A stretch of DNA of 64,000 nucleotides from Palsa-506 sp963707065 (GTDB lineage: Bacteria; Actinomycetota; Actinomycetes; Streptosporangiales; Streptosporangiaceae). The translations under genes and the position numbers were made by a program. Below, piece by piece: positions 1 to 8,508 of this stretch; the stretch's first letter is position 1; each line of letters opens with the position of its first letter. The stretch is taken from positions 383,758-447,757 of the forward strand of contig CAVPPJ010000042.1 of NCBI GenBank assembly GCA_963707065.1. The letters run 5' to 3'. The notes beneath the pieces were generated by a model. It worked only from the letters and a program-made list of their open reading frames with translations, was not told where the DNA came from and did not search any database.

Positions 1-819
1 GCGGCCGCCCAGTGCGATGAGAACACCATCGGCGTGGTGGCCGTGCTGGGCTCGACGATGGACGGCAGCTACGAGCCGGTCCGGCAGATCAGCGAGGAAC
101 TGGACCGGCTGCAGGCGGAGCATGGCCACGACGTGCCGATCCACGTCGACGGCGCGTCCGGCGGTTTCGTCGCGCCGTTCCTGCAGCCGAACCTGGAGTG
201 GGACTTCCGGGTACCGCGGGTGGCATCGATCAACGCGTCCGGGCACAAGTACGGGCTCGTCTACCCCGGCGTCGGATGGGCCGTGTGGCGGGATGTCGGT
301 GCGCTGCCGGACGACCTGGTCTTCCGGGTGAACTATCTCGGCGGGGACATGCCGACATTCGCGCTGAATTTCTCCCGGCCCGGCAGCCAGGTCGCGGCGC
401 AGTACTACAACTTCCTGCGGCTCGGCTTCGAGGGCTACCGGCGCGTGCAGCAGGCCAGCCAGGACGTGGCCATGCACATGTCGTCGCAGATCGCCGCGAT
501 GGGGCCGTTCGAGCTGCTCAGCGACGGCAGTGAGCTGCCGGTCTTCGCGTTCCGGCTGCGCGAGGCCACCACCTACACGGTTTTTGACCTGTCCGAGCGG
601 CTACGGCAGAGCGGCTGGCTGGTGCCCGCCTACACCTTTCCCGCGGACCTGCAGGCCACGGCGGTGATCAGGATCGTGGTGCGCAACGGCTTCAGCATGG
701 ACCTGGCGGATGCGTTCCTTGGCGACCTGCGTACGCAGGTCGAGGTGCTGGCCGCGCATCCCGGCCCGCCGGTGCCGCTGCTGCCCGAGGGCAGCGGGCG
801 CGGCGGCTTCGCGCACTGA
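1..819 (+). CDS. gadB: Glutamate decarboxylase, C-terminal part (5' end outside window)
   Basis: The open frame runs from the first base and encodes the last 272 residues of a PLP-dependent group II decarboxylase. The segment HVDGASGGFVAPF is the cofactor-binding Asp/Ala region. SINASGHKYG carries the Schiff-base lysine (AAG at 247-249) in the context usual for GadA/GadB. The enzyme converts glutamate to GABA and CO2 in the cytoplasm, consuming a proton, so a role in acid resistance or GABA metabolism is likely. About 190 residues of the usual 460 lie upstream of the window. The C-terminus is convergent with rbpA, only 7 bases away. The family call is firm; the physiological role is inferred. 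Confidence 0.93.
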   Translation, partial: AAAQCDENTIGVVAVLGSTMDGSYEPVRQISEELDRLQAEHGHDVPIHVDGASGGFVAPFLQPNLEWDFRVPRVASINASGHKYGLVYPGVGWAVWRDVGALPDDLVFRVNYLGGDMPTFALNFSRPGSQVAAQYYNFLRLGFEGYRRVQQASQDVAMHMSSQIAAMGPFELLSDGSELPVFAFRLREATTYTVFDLSERLRQSGWLVPAYTFPADLQATAVIRIVVRNGFSMDLADAFLGDLRTQVEVLAAHPGPPVPLLPEGSGRGGFAH

Positions 820-826
820 CCCGCGG

Positions 827-1162
827 TCAGGCGCCCTTGCGGAGCCGGTCGAGCGCCTCGGCCAGGATGGCGGCGCCGTCGGTGTCGTTGCGCCGTTCCT
901 TCACGTAAGCGAGGTGGGTCTTGTACGGCTCTGCGTGCGGGGGGGCCGGCGGGTTCGCCTCGTCCTGGCCAGCCGGGAAACCACAGCGCGGGCAATCCCA
1001 CGTCTCGGGTACCGCGGCGTCGCTCGCAAAACTCGGGATGGTCTCATGCCTGTTGCAGCACCAGAACGAGACCCGCACCCGAGGCGCCGCCTCGCCGCGC
1101 TCAGCCTCGCCCATCGGTCCCGCGCCTACCCGGCTGCCGCGGATGGCATTGCCACTACTCAC
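827..1162 (-). CDS. rbpA: RNA polymerase-binding protein RbpA
   Basis: This 111-residue protein matches RbpA along its full length: the N-terminal SGNAIRGSRVGAGPMGE tail, a core with FWCCNRHET and WDCPRCGFPAG (the two cysteine pairs are zinc-ligand-like, as in the Streptomyces form), and the C-terminal PYKTHLAYVKERR sigma-interaction helix. RbpA is an actinobacterial factor that binds group I/II sigma factors and stabilises the open promoter complex; it also affects rifampicin tolerance. The start is a GTG inside a short GTGAGTA direct repeat. It is transcribed in the same direction as secG and the gap-pgk-tpiA genes upstream, 70 bp behind secG. Confidence 0.96.
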   Translation of the reverse strand: MSSGNAIRGSRVGAGPMGEAERGEAAPRVRVSFWCCNRHETIPSFASDAAVPETWDCPRCGFPAGQDEANPPAPPHAEPYKTHLAYVKERRNDTDGAAILAEALDRLRKGA

Positions 1163-1232
1163 TACTCACCCCTTGCGCTCCATGACCAGCTTTGACCCTG
1201 CATGCCTGAGCCCTGCGTGCCTGCGGCCGGTG

Positions 1233-1460
1233 TCAGCGATTCAGCAGGTTGACCACGACGATGCAGATGAACCACAGGATGCCGGTGAAGATCGTGATCC
1301 GGTCCAGGTTCCGCTCGACCACCGATGATGAGCCGAGGGACGACGAGATACCACCGCCGAACAGGTCGGACAGACCGCCGCCCTTGCCCTTGTGCAGGAG
1401 CACGAGCACCATCATCAGCAGGCTCGTGATGATCAGGACGATAGAGACTCCGATAACCAC
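1233..1460 (-). CDS. secG: Preprotein translocase subunit SecG
   Basis: This 75-residue protein has two membrane helices (about residues 3-21 and 53-73) around a conserved cytoplasmic loop with HKGKGGGLSDLFGGG, the hallmark of SecG. SecG joins SecY and SecE in the translocon and helps SecA-driven export. The start is a GTG. It lies 30 bp downstream of tpiA on the same strand; gap-pgk-tpiA-secG is the usual actinobacterial order, so it is probably the last gene of the glycolytic operon. The length is typical. Confidence 0.95.
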   Translation of the reverse strand: MVIGVSIVLIITSLLMMVLVLLHKGKGGGLSDLFGGGISSSLGSSSVVERNLDRITIFTGILWFICIVVVNLLNR

Positions 1461-1490
1461 TGCTTCTTCTCGTCCTTCCGGGCGCGCTGC

Positions 1491-2288
1491 TCAGGTTTCC
1501 GCGACCTGCTCACGATACCTGCAGATCCTGACGAATTCACCGGCATCAAGGCTGGCGCCGCCTACCAGCGCGCCGTCAATGTCTGGCTGCGCCATGATCG
1601 CAGCCATGTTGTCGGCCTTCACCGACCCGCCATACAGGATACGCACGCCGGCCGCCGCGTGCCCGTGAACGGCGGAAAGACGCTCGCGGATGGCCGCGCA
1701 CATTTCCTGCGCATCGGCCGGCGTGGCGACTTCGCCGGTGCCAATCGCCCAGACCGGCTCATAGGCGATGACCACGCCAGCGGCCTGCTCGCGGGTGACG
1801 CCATCCAGCGAGCCGTCCAGCTGGCCGATGGTGTGCCCGATGTGGCCGCCCGCCTCGCGTATCTCCAGCGTCTCGCCGACGCACAAGATCGGGACGATCC
1901 CGGACCGCAGCGCGGCCCGTACCTTCCCGCTCACCATGCTGTCGTCCTCACCGTGATACCGGCGGCGCTCCGAGTGGCCGGCCAGCGCGTACCCGCAGCC
2001 CAGCTTGGCCAGCATCCGGCCGGAAATCTCGCCCGTGTAGGCCCCTTCGTCGTGCTGCGAGATGTCCTGCGCGCCGTAGCCGAGCGGCAGCTTGTCCGCC
2101 CCCACCAGGGTCTGCACGCTGCGCAGGGCGGTGAACGGCGGCAGTACGGCCACATCGGTGGCGGCGAAGTCCTTGCTGGTCAGGGTGAAGGCGAGCTTCT
2201 GAGTCAGCGCGATCGCCTCAAGATGATTGTTGTGCAGCTTCCAGTTGCCGGCTACCAGCGGCTTCCTGGCAGCTTCCCCGCGGCTCAC
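1491..2288 (-). CDS. tpiA: Triosephosphate isomerase
   Basis: The protein has 265 residues, a usual size. It shows the catalytic lysine in GNWKLHNN, the electrophilic histidine in LAGHSERR, the catalytic glutamate in VVIAYEPVWAIGTG and the phosphate-binding YGGSVKADN near the C-terminus. It interconverts dihydroxyacetone phosphate and glyceraldehyde 3-phosphate in glycolysis. The GTG start overlaps the pgk stop as GTGA, which shows translational coupling in the gap-pgk-tpiA operon. Confidence 0.97.
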   Translation of the reverse strand: MSRGEAARKPLVAGNWKLHNNHLEAIALTQKLAFTLTSKDFAATDVAVLPPFTALRSVQTLVGADKLPLGYGAQDISQHDEGAYTGEISGRMLAKLGCGYALAGHSERRRYHGEDDSMVSGKVRAALRSGIVPILCVGETLEIREAGGHIGHTIGQLDGSLDGVTREQAAGVVIAYEPVWAIGTGEVATPADAQEMCAAIRERLSAVHGHAAAGVRILYGGSVKADNMAAIMAQPDIDGALVGGASLDAGEFVRICRYREQVAET

Positions 2289-3493
2289 CCGGCATCCTCC
2301 AGCGCGGCCAGCCCGGGCAGTTCCCTGCCCTCCAGGTATTCCAGGCTGGCCCCGCCCCCGGTCGAGATGTGCGTGAACGAACTGTCGGAGAAGCCCAGTG
2401 CGCGGACGGCAGCCGCGGAGTCGCCGCCGCCGACCACGGTCAGGCCGCTGACGCGGCTGATGGCCTCGGCTACCGCCCTGGTTCCGGCGGCGAACGCCGG
2501 GAACTCGAAGACCCCGGCCGGGCCATTCCAGAAGACGGTCCGCGCGTCGGCCAGCTTGACGGCCAGCAGCGCACGAGTGGCCGGGCCCATGTCCAGGCTC
2601 TCGCGATCGGCCGGGAAGCTGGTCACCGGGAAGACCTCATGCTCGGCGTCGGGGGCATAGCCGGTAGCGCCGACGAGGTCGACCGGAAGCACGATCTCCA
2701 CGCCTCGCCTGGCCGCCTCCGTCAGCACCGCCGAGACCTGCGGGATCTGATCGGCCTCCAGCAGGGAGTTGCCGACCTCCAGGCCGCGGGCCTTCAGGAA
2801 GGTATAGGACATCCCGCCGACGATGAGCAGCCGGTCGGCCTTGTCGAGGAGGTTCTCGATGACGGCGAGCTTGTCCGACGGCTTCGCGCCGCCGAGCACG
2901 ACGACGTAGGGCCTGTCCGGATCCTGGGTGAGCCTGCGCAGCACGGCGACTTCGGCCAGCACCAGGTCGCCGGCCGCGTGCGGCAGCAGGGCCGGCAGGT
3001 CATACACGCTCGCATGCCGGCGGTGCATCGCGCCGAACCCGTCGCCCACGTACAGCTGGGCCAGCGCGGCGAGCCGCGCGGCGAGCCCGGCCCGCTGCCC
3101 GTCGTCCTTGCTGGTCTCCGCGGGCTCGAAGCGGACGTTCTCCAGCATTGCGACCTGGCCGTCGGCCAGCCCGGCGGCGACCCGGGCCGCAGCCGGGCCG
3201 GCCACGTCCCCGGCGAGCGTGACCTCGCCGCCGAGCAGCTCAGCGAGCCGGGCGGCGATCGGCGCGAGGGACGGCCCGCCGGCCGCGCGCTCGGCGTAGG
3301 ACGTACCCTTCGGCCTGCCCAGGTGCGCGCAGATCAGCACCCGGGCGCCGCGGCCGGCCAGCTTGGTGATAGTCGGCAGGCTGGCCCTGATCCTGCCGTC
3401 GTCGGTGATTGTGGCCCCGTCCAGCGGCACGTTCAGGTCGGCCCGGAGCAGCACGACCCGGCCGCTGACTTCCAGGTCGTCGATTCCCCTCAT
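2285..3493 (-). CDS. pgk: Phosphoglycerate kinase
   Basis: The 402-residue product begins MRGIDDLEVSGRVVLLRADL with the substrate-binding RADLNVPL, and contains HLGRPKG, the hinge and nucleotide-binding segment VVLGGAKPSDKL, and the C-terminal GGGDSAAA/STGGGASLEYLEG motif. It transfers phosphate from 1,3-bisphosphoglycerate to ADP. The open frame continues far upstream of this ATG (to about 4765), but that extension is low-complexity antisense sequence over gap. I chose the ATG at 3493 because it forms an ATGA overlap with the gap stop and because the known N-terminus starts there. Confidence 0.96.
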   Translation of the reverse strand: MRGIDDLEVSGRVVLLRADLNVPLDGATITDDGRIRASLPTITKLAGRGARVLICAHLGRPKGTSYAERAAGGPSLAPIAARLAELLGGEVTLAGDVAGPAAARVAAGLADGQVAMLENVRFEPAETSKDDGQRAGLAARLAALAQLYVGDGFGAMHRRHASVYDLPALLPHAAGDLVLAEVAVLRRLTQDPDRPYVVVLGGAKPSDKLAVIENLLDKADRLLIVGGMSYTFLKARGLEVGNSLLEADQIPQVSAVLTEAARRGVEIVLPVDLVGATGYAPDAEHEVFPVTSFPADRESLDMGPATRALLAVKLADARTVFWNGPAGVFEFPAFAAGTRAVAEAISRVSGLTVVGGGDSAAAVRALGFSDSSFTHISTGGGASLEYLEGRELPGLAALEDAG

Positions 3494-4515
3494 GAGCGGC
3501 CGGGCAGCTGCGCGCCGACGTAGGCGGTGAGGTCGGCCAGCCGGTTGGAATAGCCCCACTCGTTGTCGTACCAGCCGATCACCTTTACCTGGTCGCCTGC
3601 TGCCATGGTGAGCAGGGAATCGAAGGTGCAGGAGTAGGGCGTGCCGACGATGTCGGACGACACGATGGGGTCGCTGGTGTAGTGCAGGTAGCCCTTCAGC
3701 GGCCCGTCGGCTGCCGCCCGGTAGGCCGCGTTCACCTCGTCCACGGTTGCCTCCCGGCCGAGCTGGACAACCAGGTCGGTCACTGACCCGTCGATCACGG
3801 GCACGCGCATCGACATGCCGTCCAGCTTGCCCTTGAGCTCGGGCAGCACGAGGGAAGTGGCCTTGGCCGCGCCGGTGCTGGTCGGGATGATGTTCTGCGC
3901 GGCGGCCCGGGCCCGGCGCAGGTCCTTGTGCGGGAAGTCCTGGAGTACCTGGTCGCTGGTGTAGGCGTGGATCGTGGTCATCATGCCCTTGACGATGCCG
4001 AAGCTGTCCATCAGGACCTTCGCCATCGGCGCCACGCAGTTGGTCGTGCAGGACGCGTTGGAAATGATGTCGTGGCTGGCCGTCTCGTACTGGCCGTCGT
4101 TGACGCCCATCACGATGGTGATGTCCTCGCCGGTGGCCGGAGCGGAAATGACGACCTTCCGCGCGCCGGCGTCGAGGTGCTTCCGCGCATCGGCCGCCTT
4201 GTTGAACCGGCCGGTGGACTCGACCACCACGTCCACGCCGAGCTCGCCCCAGGGCAGCGCAGCCGGATCCCGGTCCGCGAGCACCCTGATGTCGGTGTCC
4301 CCGGCCCGGATCACGTCGCCGTGCACGGTCACGTCCATGCCGAGCGTGCCGAGCACGGTGTCGTACTTGAGCAGGTGCGCCAGCGTCGCGGCGTCGGTCA
4401 GGTCGTTCGCCGCCACGATCTCGATGCCGGCCGCGGTGCCCGCGCCGGCCTGGACGGCCCGCCAGAAGTTGCGGCCGATACGGCCAAACCCATTGATCCC
4501 AACCCGGACAGTCAC
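3490..4515 (-). CDS. gap: Glyceraldehyde-3-phosphate dehydrogenase, type I
   Basis: From the GTG at 4515 the protein is 341 residues and begins VTVRVGINGFGRIGRNFWRA, the Rossmann NAD-binding motif. The catalytic cysteine is in SNASCTTNC, and the C-terminus has SWYDNEWGYSNR-like sequence (WYDNEWGYSNRL). It oxidises glyceraldehyde 3-phosphate with NAD. An ATG 33 bases further upstream is also open, but GAGGAG sits 7 bases before the GTG and the homologous N-terminus begins there. It is the first gene of the glycolytic operon and overlaps pgk by 4 bp. Confidence 0.96.
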   Translation of the reverse strand: MTVRVGINGFGRIGRNFWRAVQAGAGTAAGIEIVAANDLTDAATLAHLLKYDTVLGTLGMDVTVHGDVIRAGDTDIRVLADRDPAALPWGELGVDVVVESTGRFNKAADARKHLDAGARKVVISAPATGEDITIVMGVNDGQYETASHDIISNASCTTNCVAPMAKVLMDSFGIVKGMMTTIHAYTSDQVLQDFPHKDLRRARAAAQNIIPTSTGAAKATSLVLPELKGKLDGMSMRVPVIDGSVTDLVVQLGREATVDEVNAAYRAAADGPLKGYLHYTSDPIVSSDIVGTPYSCTFDSLLTMAAGDQVKVIGWYDNEWGYSNRLADLTAYVGAQLPGRS

Positions 4516-4849
4516 TGCAGCGCTCTCCTCGTCGTTCTGGCACATCACTCCGGCGGCTGGGCGCCGCCTGCCGACTTGAACCTACCGGAAAGGCCGGCCG
4601 GGCCGGCTGGTCCCCTCGCGGCTCGCGGGCCGGCCCGCGCCGGCTGTCGGCCGCATCCCGCCGCCGGCTGCATTCCCGCGGCCGGCACGTTCCCGCGGCC
4701 GTCGGCAGCATCGCCCGGCCGCCGGCGGCAGCATGGCCGGCCGCCGGCCGCATTCCCGGCGGCAAAGCAGTATTGCCAGCCGGCTGCTGGCCTAGGCTGC
4801 TGCCAGCAACTACCCCGATCGCCAGCTACCACCCCATAAGGATGATCCG
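4516..4849. other. Divergent intergenic region rich in CCGGC repeats
   Basis: No gene is supported in this 334-bp gap between gap (minus) and the 4850 gene (plus). It is dominated by short interrupted CCGGC/GCCGC and CATTCCCG repeats at about 4610-4760, and has an imperfect inverted repeat, GCTGGC...GCCAGC, at about 4786-4807. It must hold the promoter of the glycolytic operon, but I could not pick a confident -10/-35 pair. Confidence 0.5.
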
Positions 4850-5538
4850 ATGACGTCCTATGGCACCGCGCCGCCGCCCCCGGCACGAGGCAGCATCGGC
4901 CTGGCCTTGGTCTGCGGGCTCGGCGCGGCGATCGGGGGGGCGGTCGTCTGGGGGCTGATCGCCTACATCTCTAAGCACCAGTTCTCCGATCGTGGCGGTG
5001 CTCATGGGGCTCGCGGTCGGTTCCGCCGTGGCGCGGTTCCGGCACAGTGATCCGATAGCTGCCATCGCGAGCGCGGTGCTTGCCGTGTTCGGCTGCGCGC
5101 TCGGCAGCTTCCTCGCGCTGGTCTTCGCGCTGGCCGGGGCCGGCGTAGACGTGGGCTCGATTCTCGGGCACCTGAACCTGATCATTCAGGCCTACCCGCA
5201 CTCGCTCGGCGGCCTCACGCTGGTCTTCTGGCTGATTGCGGCCTACATCGGATTCCGGATCCCGTTCAGCAGGGCCGGGCTCAGCGGGATGGCGCGGCGC
5301 CGCGGCGGCCGGTTCCCGGCATCCGGCGCCCCGGCGCAGCCCTGGTCGCCCAGTCAGCCAGGCCAGCCCCCGTTCGGCCCGCCCTCCCGCGGGGCAGCCT
5401 CGGTTCGGCCCGCCTCCCGCGGGGCAGCCCCCGTTCGGCCAGCCCCCGGTGGGGCAGCCCCGGTTCGGCCAGCCCCCGGCCGGCCAGTTTCCCGTCCCCG
5501 GCGCAGGCGATCAGCCGGATTCCGGCCACGGCGACTGA
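4850..5538 (+). pseudogene. Small membrane protein with proline-rich tail, broken by two +1 frameshifts
   Basis: Three overlapping frames together give one plausible protein. The first frame (from ATG 4850, behind an AAGGATGA-like site) encodes a first membrane helix and YISKHQFS. Removing one C at 4986-4987 continues directly into FSIVAVLMGLAVGSAVARFR with two further membrane helices. Removing one base at about 5382-5388 then continues into a tail of repeated PPFGQPPxGQPRFG units ending at 5538. Repaired length is about 228 residues with three to four membrane segments. I do not recognise a functional family. The breaks sit in C runs, so they may be sequencing errors; otherwise the gene is a recent pseudogene. 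It is divergent from gap and converges on whiA. Confidence 0.6.
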
Positions 5539-5632
5539 CGGCCCGGATTGCGGCTGGCCCGGGGCAGCCGCTAGGGGCGGCTCCTTGCGGCCCGGCCCAG
5601 CAGCGCCGGGAAGATCAGGTGCGGTGAACCAC

Positions 5633-6613
5633 TCAGGGGATGAGCATGTCCGCGGTCAGGTGCGCCTCCGTGCTGGGCACGCCGAGTTCCATCGCCCGGC
5701 GGTCGGCCAGCGCAAGCAGCCGGCGGATCCGGCCGGCGATGGCGTCCTTGGTCAGGGCCGGCTCGGCGAGCTGGCCGAGTTCCTCCAGGCTGGCCTGCCG
5801 GTGCTTGATCCGCAGCTCGCCGGCCACGATCAGGTGATCGGGCGCCTCGGCGCCGAGAATTTCCAGCGCCCGCTCGACCCGCGCGCCGGCCGCTACCGCC
5901 GCGCGGGCGCTGCGGCGCAGATTCGCGTCGTCGAAGTTCGCCAGCCGGTTCGCAGTGGCCCGGACCTCGCGGCGCATCCGCCGCTCCTCCCAGGCGAGCA
6001 CGCTGTCGTGGGCACCCAGGCGGGTCAGCATCGCGCTGATCGCATCACCGTCCCTGATGACGACACGGTCCACGCCGCGCACGTCACGCGCCTTCGCATG
6101 GATCTTGAGCCGCCGGGCGGCGCCGACCATGGCCAGGGCTGCTTCCGGGCCCGGGCAGGTGACCTCCAGGGACATCGACCGGCCCGGCTCGGTCAGGCAG
6201 CCATGGGCAAGGAATGCGCCCCGCCAGGCCGCCTCGCAGTCGCAGGCGGTGCCGGACACTACCTGCCGGGGAAGGCCGCGCACCGGCCGCCCGTGGCCGT
6301 CGACGAGCCCGGTCTGGCGGGCCAGGCTGTCGCCGTCCTTGTGCACCCGGACGACATAGCGATTCCCCTTCCGCAGGCCGCTCGGGGCGAGCACGATCAT
6401 CTCCGAGGAGTGACCGAAGACCTCCGCGATGTCCTTGCGGAGCCTGCGCGCCACCGCGCCCGTGTCGAGCTCGGCCTCCACCACGATGCGGCCAGCGGCC
6501 AGGTGCAGCCCGCCGGCGAAGCGCAGCAGGGTGGAGACCTCCGCCTTCCTGCAGCATGGCTTGAGCACCGTGACGCGGCTGAGCTCATCCTTTACCAGTC
6601 CGGTCAGCGCCAT
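5633..6613 (-). CDS. whiA: Sporulation/cell-division regulator WhiA
   Basis: The 326-residue protein starts MALTGLVKDELSRV, followed by a LAGLIDADG-like N-terminal domain (RFAGGLHLAAGRIVVEAEL, AFLAHGCLTEPGRS) and a C-terminal helix-turn-helix region (about residues 230-320, with ELGQLAEPALTKDAIAGRIRRLLALA). WhiA binds DNA and, with WhiB in Streptomyces, controls septation and sporulation genes; in non-sporulating Gram-positives it affects cell division. It is the last gene of the uvrC-rapZ-yvcK-whiA operon, 6 bp behind yvcK, an order conserved across Actinomycetota. Confidence 0.96.
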   Translation of the reverse strand: MALTGLVKDELSRVTVLKPCCRKAEVSTLLRFAGGLHLAAGRIVVEAELDTGAVARRLRKDIAEVFGHSSEMIVLAPSGLRKGNRYVVRVHKDGDSLARQTGLVDGHGRPVRGLPRQVVSGTACDCEAAWRGAFLAHGCLTEPGRSMSLEVTCPGPEAALAMVGAARRLKIHAKARDVRGVDRVVIRDGDAISAMLTRLGAHDSVLAWEERRMRREVRATANRLANFDDANLRRSARAAVAAGARVERALEILGAEAPDHLIVAGELRIKHRQASLEELGQLAEPALTKDAIAGRIRRLLALADRRAMELGVPSTEAHLTADMLIP

Positions 6614-6619
6614 CAGGCC

Positions 6620-7636
6620 TCACTCCCCCTCAAATATCTGCGCGAATGCGCCCGCAAGCCGTCGCGGATCGTGGCGGGGCGACCCGTCCCCCATGGCCAG
6701 GTCCGCCAGTACAAGCCGGCCACCGAGCAGGCCAGCGGCCTTCTCGAGTTCGCCGGTGGTGCCTTCCGCCGCGCGGCGGTCGGCGAGCACTACGTCGATC
6801 GTGAGCTCCGGAGCGTGGTCAGCGAGCACCTCCAGATGAGCGTGCGGCGAGAACCCCTCCGTCTCCCCCCGCTGCGGCACCAGGTTCAGTGCCACGATCC
6901 GGCGCGCCCGGGTCGTGAGCAGCGCCCTGGCCAGCTGCGGGACCAGCAGGTGCGGCAGCACGCTGGTGAACCACGAACCGGGTCCGAGCACTACCCAGTC
7001 CGCTTCGCTGACCGCGGCCACCGCTTCCGGGCAGGCGGGCGGGTCCGCGGGAATCAGTGAGATCGACCGTACCCGCCCGCTGGTGGTCGCGCAGGCGACC
7101 TGGCCGCGAACGGTGCTGACCTCATCGGGCAGCGCCGGATTCGCGCCCTCGACCTCGGCGGCGAGATCGAGCGGGACCGACGCCATCGGCAGCACTCGCC
7201 CGTGTGCGCCGAGCAGTCTGCCGACCCAGTCCAGGCCCTGAACGGTGTCGCCGAGTAGTTCCCAGAGCGCCACGATCAGTACGTTGCCGACCGCGTGCCC
7301 GCCGAGCTCGGAGTCCCCGGTGAAGCGATGCTGCACGACCTGGCTCCAGGTAGTCCCCCACGCGTCATCGCCGCACAGCGCGGCCAGCGCCATCCGCAGG
7401 TCGCCAGGAGGGAGCACGCCGAACTCGCGGCGCAGCCTGCCGCTGGAGCCGCCATCGTCGGCAACGGTGACAATGGCGGTCAGATGGCGGGTGACCCGGC
7501 GCAGGGCCGACAGGGACGCGAACAGCCCGTGGCCGCCGCCGAGCGCCACGACCTGGCGGCGCTGCGGCCGCCCGGCGGGCGTCCCGGCCAGCGGCCGGAG
7601 AGCTCCGTCCGTGCGGTCACCCATCGCTGTGCTCAC
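6620..7636 (-). CDS. yvcK: Gluconeogenesis factor YvcK family protein
   Basis: The protein has the nucleotide-binding motif VVALGGGHGLFASLSALRR, then TVADDGGSSGRLRREFG and PPGDLRMALAAL, diagnostic of the YvcK/CofD-like fold. YvcK proteins bind UDP-sugars and are needed for growth on gluconeogenic carbon and for normal cell-wall synthesis. Two starts are possible: GTG at 7636, forming a GTGA overlap with the rapZ stop, and ATG at 7624. I prefer the GTG for its coupling overlap; it gives 338 residues. Neither has a strong ribosome site. Confidence 0.92.
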   Translation of the reverse strand: MSTAMGDRTDGALRPLAGTPAGRPQRRQVVALGGGHGLFASLSALRRVTRHLTAIVTVADDGGSSGRLRREFGVLPPGDLRMALAALCGDDAWGTTWSQVVQHRFTGDSELGGHAVGNVLIVALWELLGDTVQGLDWVGRLLGAHGRVLPMASVPLDLAAEVEGANPALPDEVSTVRGQVACATTSGRVRSISLIPADPPACPEAVAAVSEADWVVLGPGSWFTSVLPHLLVPQLARALLTTRARRIVALNLVPQRGETEGFSPHAHLEVLADHAPELTIDVVLADRRAAEGTTGELEKAAGLLGGRLVLADLAMGDGSPRHDPRRLAGAFAQIFEGE

Positions 7637-8508
7637 TCGCGGCCAAGATCCCTGTGCACTACCTGAACTCCCGGCCACGATTTGGCCAGCCGGGCCGAAA
7701 TCTCCTCGGCCATCACGACGCTGCGGTGCTTGCCGCCCGTGCAGCCGACCGCCAGCAGCACGAAATGCTTGCCCGCCTGCCCGTAGCCGTCCAGCGTTAC
7801 GCCGACGGCCTGCAGGTAGGCACCGAGGAACTCGGCGGCCCCCGGCTGGTGCAGGACGTACTCCTGGACTTCCTTGTGCTGGCCCGTCAGCGGGGCGAGC
7901 TCGTCGACCCAGTGCGGATTGGGCAGGAAACGGCAGTCCACGACCATGTCCGCGTCAAGCGGCAGGCCGTACTTGAAGCCGAAGGACATCACGGTCACCC
8001 GCAGGGCGGTCTCGGCCGCGTCGCCGAAGGAATCACGCAGCCGTGCGCGCAGTTCGTGCACGTTCAGCTCTGAGCTGTCGAGCACCAGGTCAGCCTGGTC
8101 TCGCAGGCCGCGGAGCAGGACCCGCTCGGCGGTTATGCCGTCGATGACGCGGCGGCCGCCCTGCAGCGGATGCGGCCGCCGGACGCTGTCGAACCTGCGC
8201 ACCAGCGTGTCGTCATTGGCCTCGAGGAACACCACGTAAGGCCGGACGCCCCGGGTTTTGAGCTCGCCGATCGCCGTCCTGAGGTCACTGGAAAACGGCC
8301 GGCTGCGCACGTCCACCACCACGGCGATCCGCGGCACGGTGCCCTTCGCCCGCCTGGCCAGGTCCACCATCGTCTGCAGCAAGTCGGGCGGCAGGTTGTC
8401 GGCGACGAACCAGTCGAGGTCCTCGAGCGATTTCGCCGCGGTGCTCCGGCCCGCGCCGGACATCCCGGTGATGATGACGATCTCCGGCGCCTGGCTATTT
8501 CCGGTCAT
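7633..8508 (-). CDS. rapZ: RNase adapter / nucleotide-binding protein RapZ (YvcJ)
   Basis: From ATG 8508 (GGAGGA 6 bases upstream) the protein is 291 residues. It begins MTGNSQAPEIVIITGMSGAG with a Walker-A-like GMSGAGRST in which Arg replaces the usual Lys, common in actinobacterial members. FVADNLPPDLL, VVFLEANDDTLVRRFDSVRRPHPL and the C-terminal VAVGCTGGKHRSV are family signatures. RapZ binds ATP/GTP and, in enterobacteria, controls small RNA decay; the actinobacterial role is not settled. It overlaps uvrC by 14 bp and yvcK by 4 bp. Confidence 0.95.
   Translation of the reverse strand: MTGNSQAPEIVIITGMSGAGRSTAAKSLEDLDWFVADNLPPDLLQTMVDLARRAKGTVPRIAVVVDVRSRPFSSDLRTAIGELKTRGVRPYVVFLEANDDTLVRRFDSVRRPHPLQGGRRVIDGITAERVLLRGLRDQADLVLDSSELNVHELRARLRDSFGDAAETALRVTVMSFGFKYGLPLDADMVVDCRFLPNPHWVDELAPLTGQHKEVQEYVLHQPGAAEFLGAYLQAVGVTLDGYGQAGKHFVLLAVGCTGGKHRSVVMAEEISARLAKSWPGVQVVHRDLGRE

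Noticed and set aside
3494..4765. N-terminal extension of pgk upstream of its ATG
   Set aside because: Open only because of GC bias; antisense-like composition over gap, and the true N-terminus is conserved at 3493.
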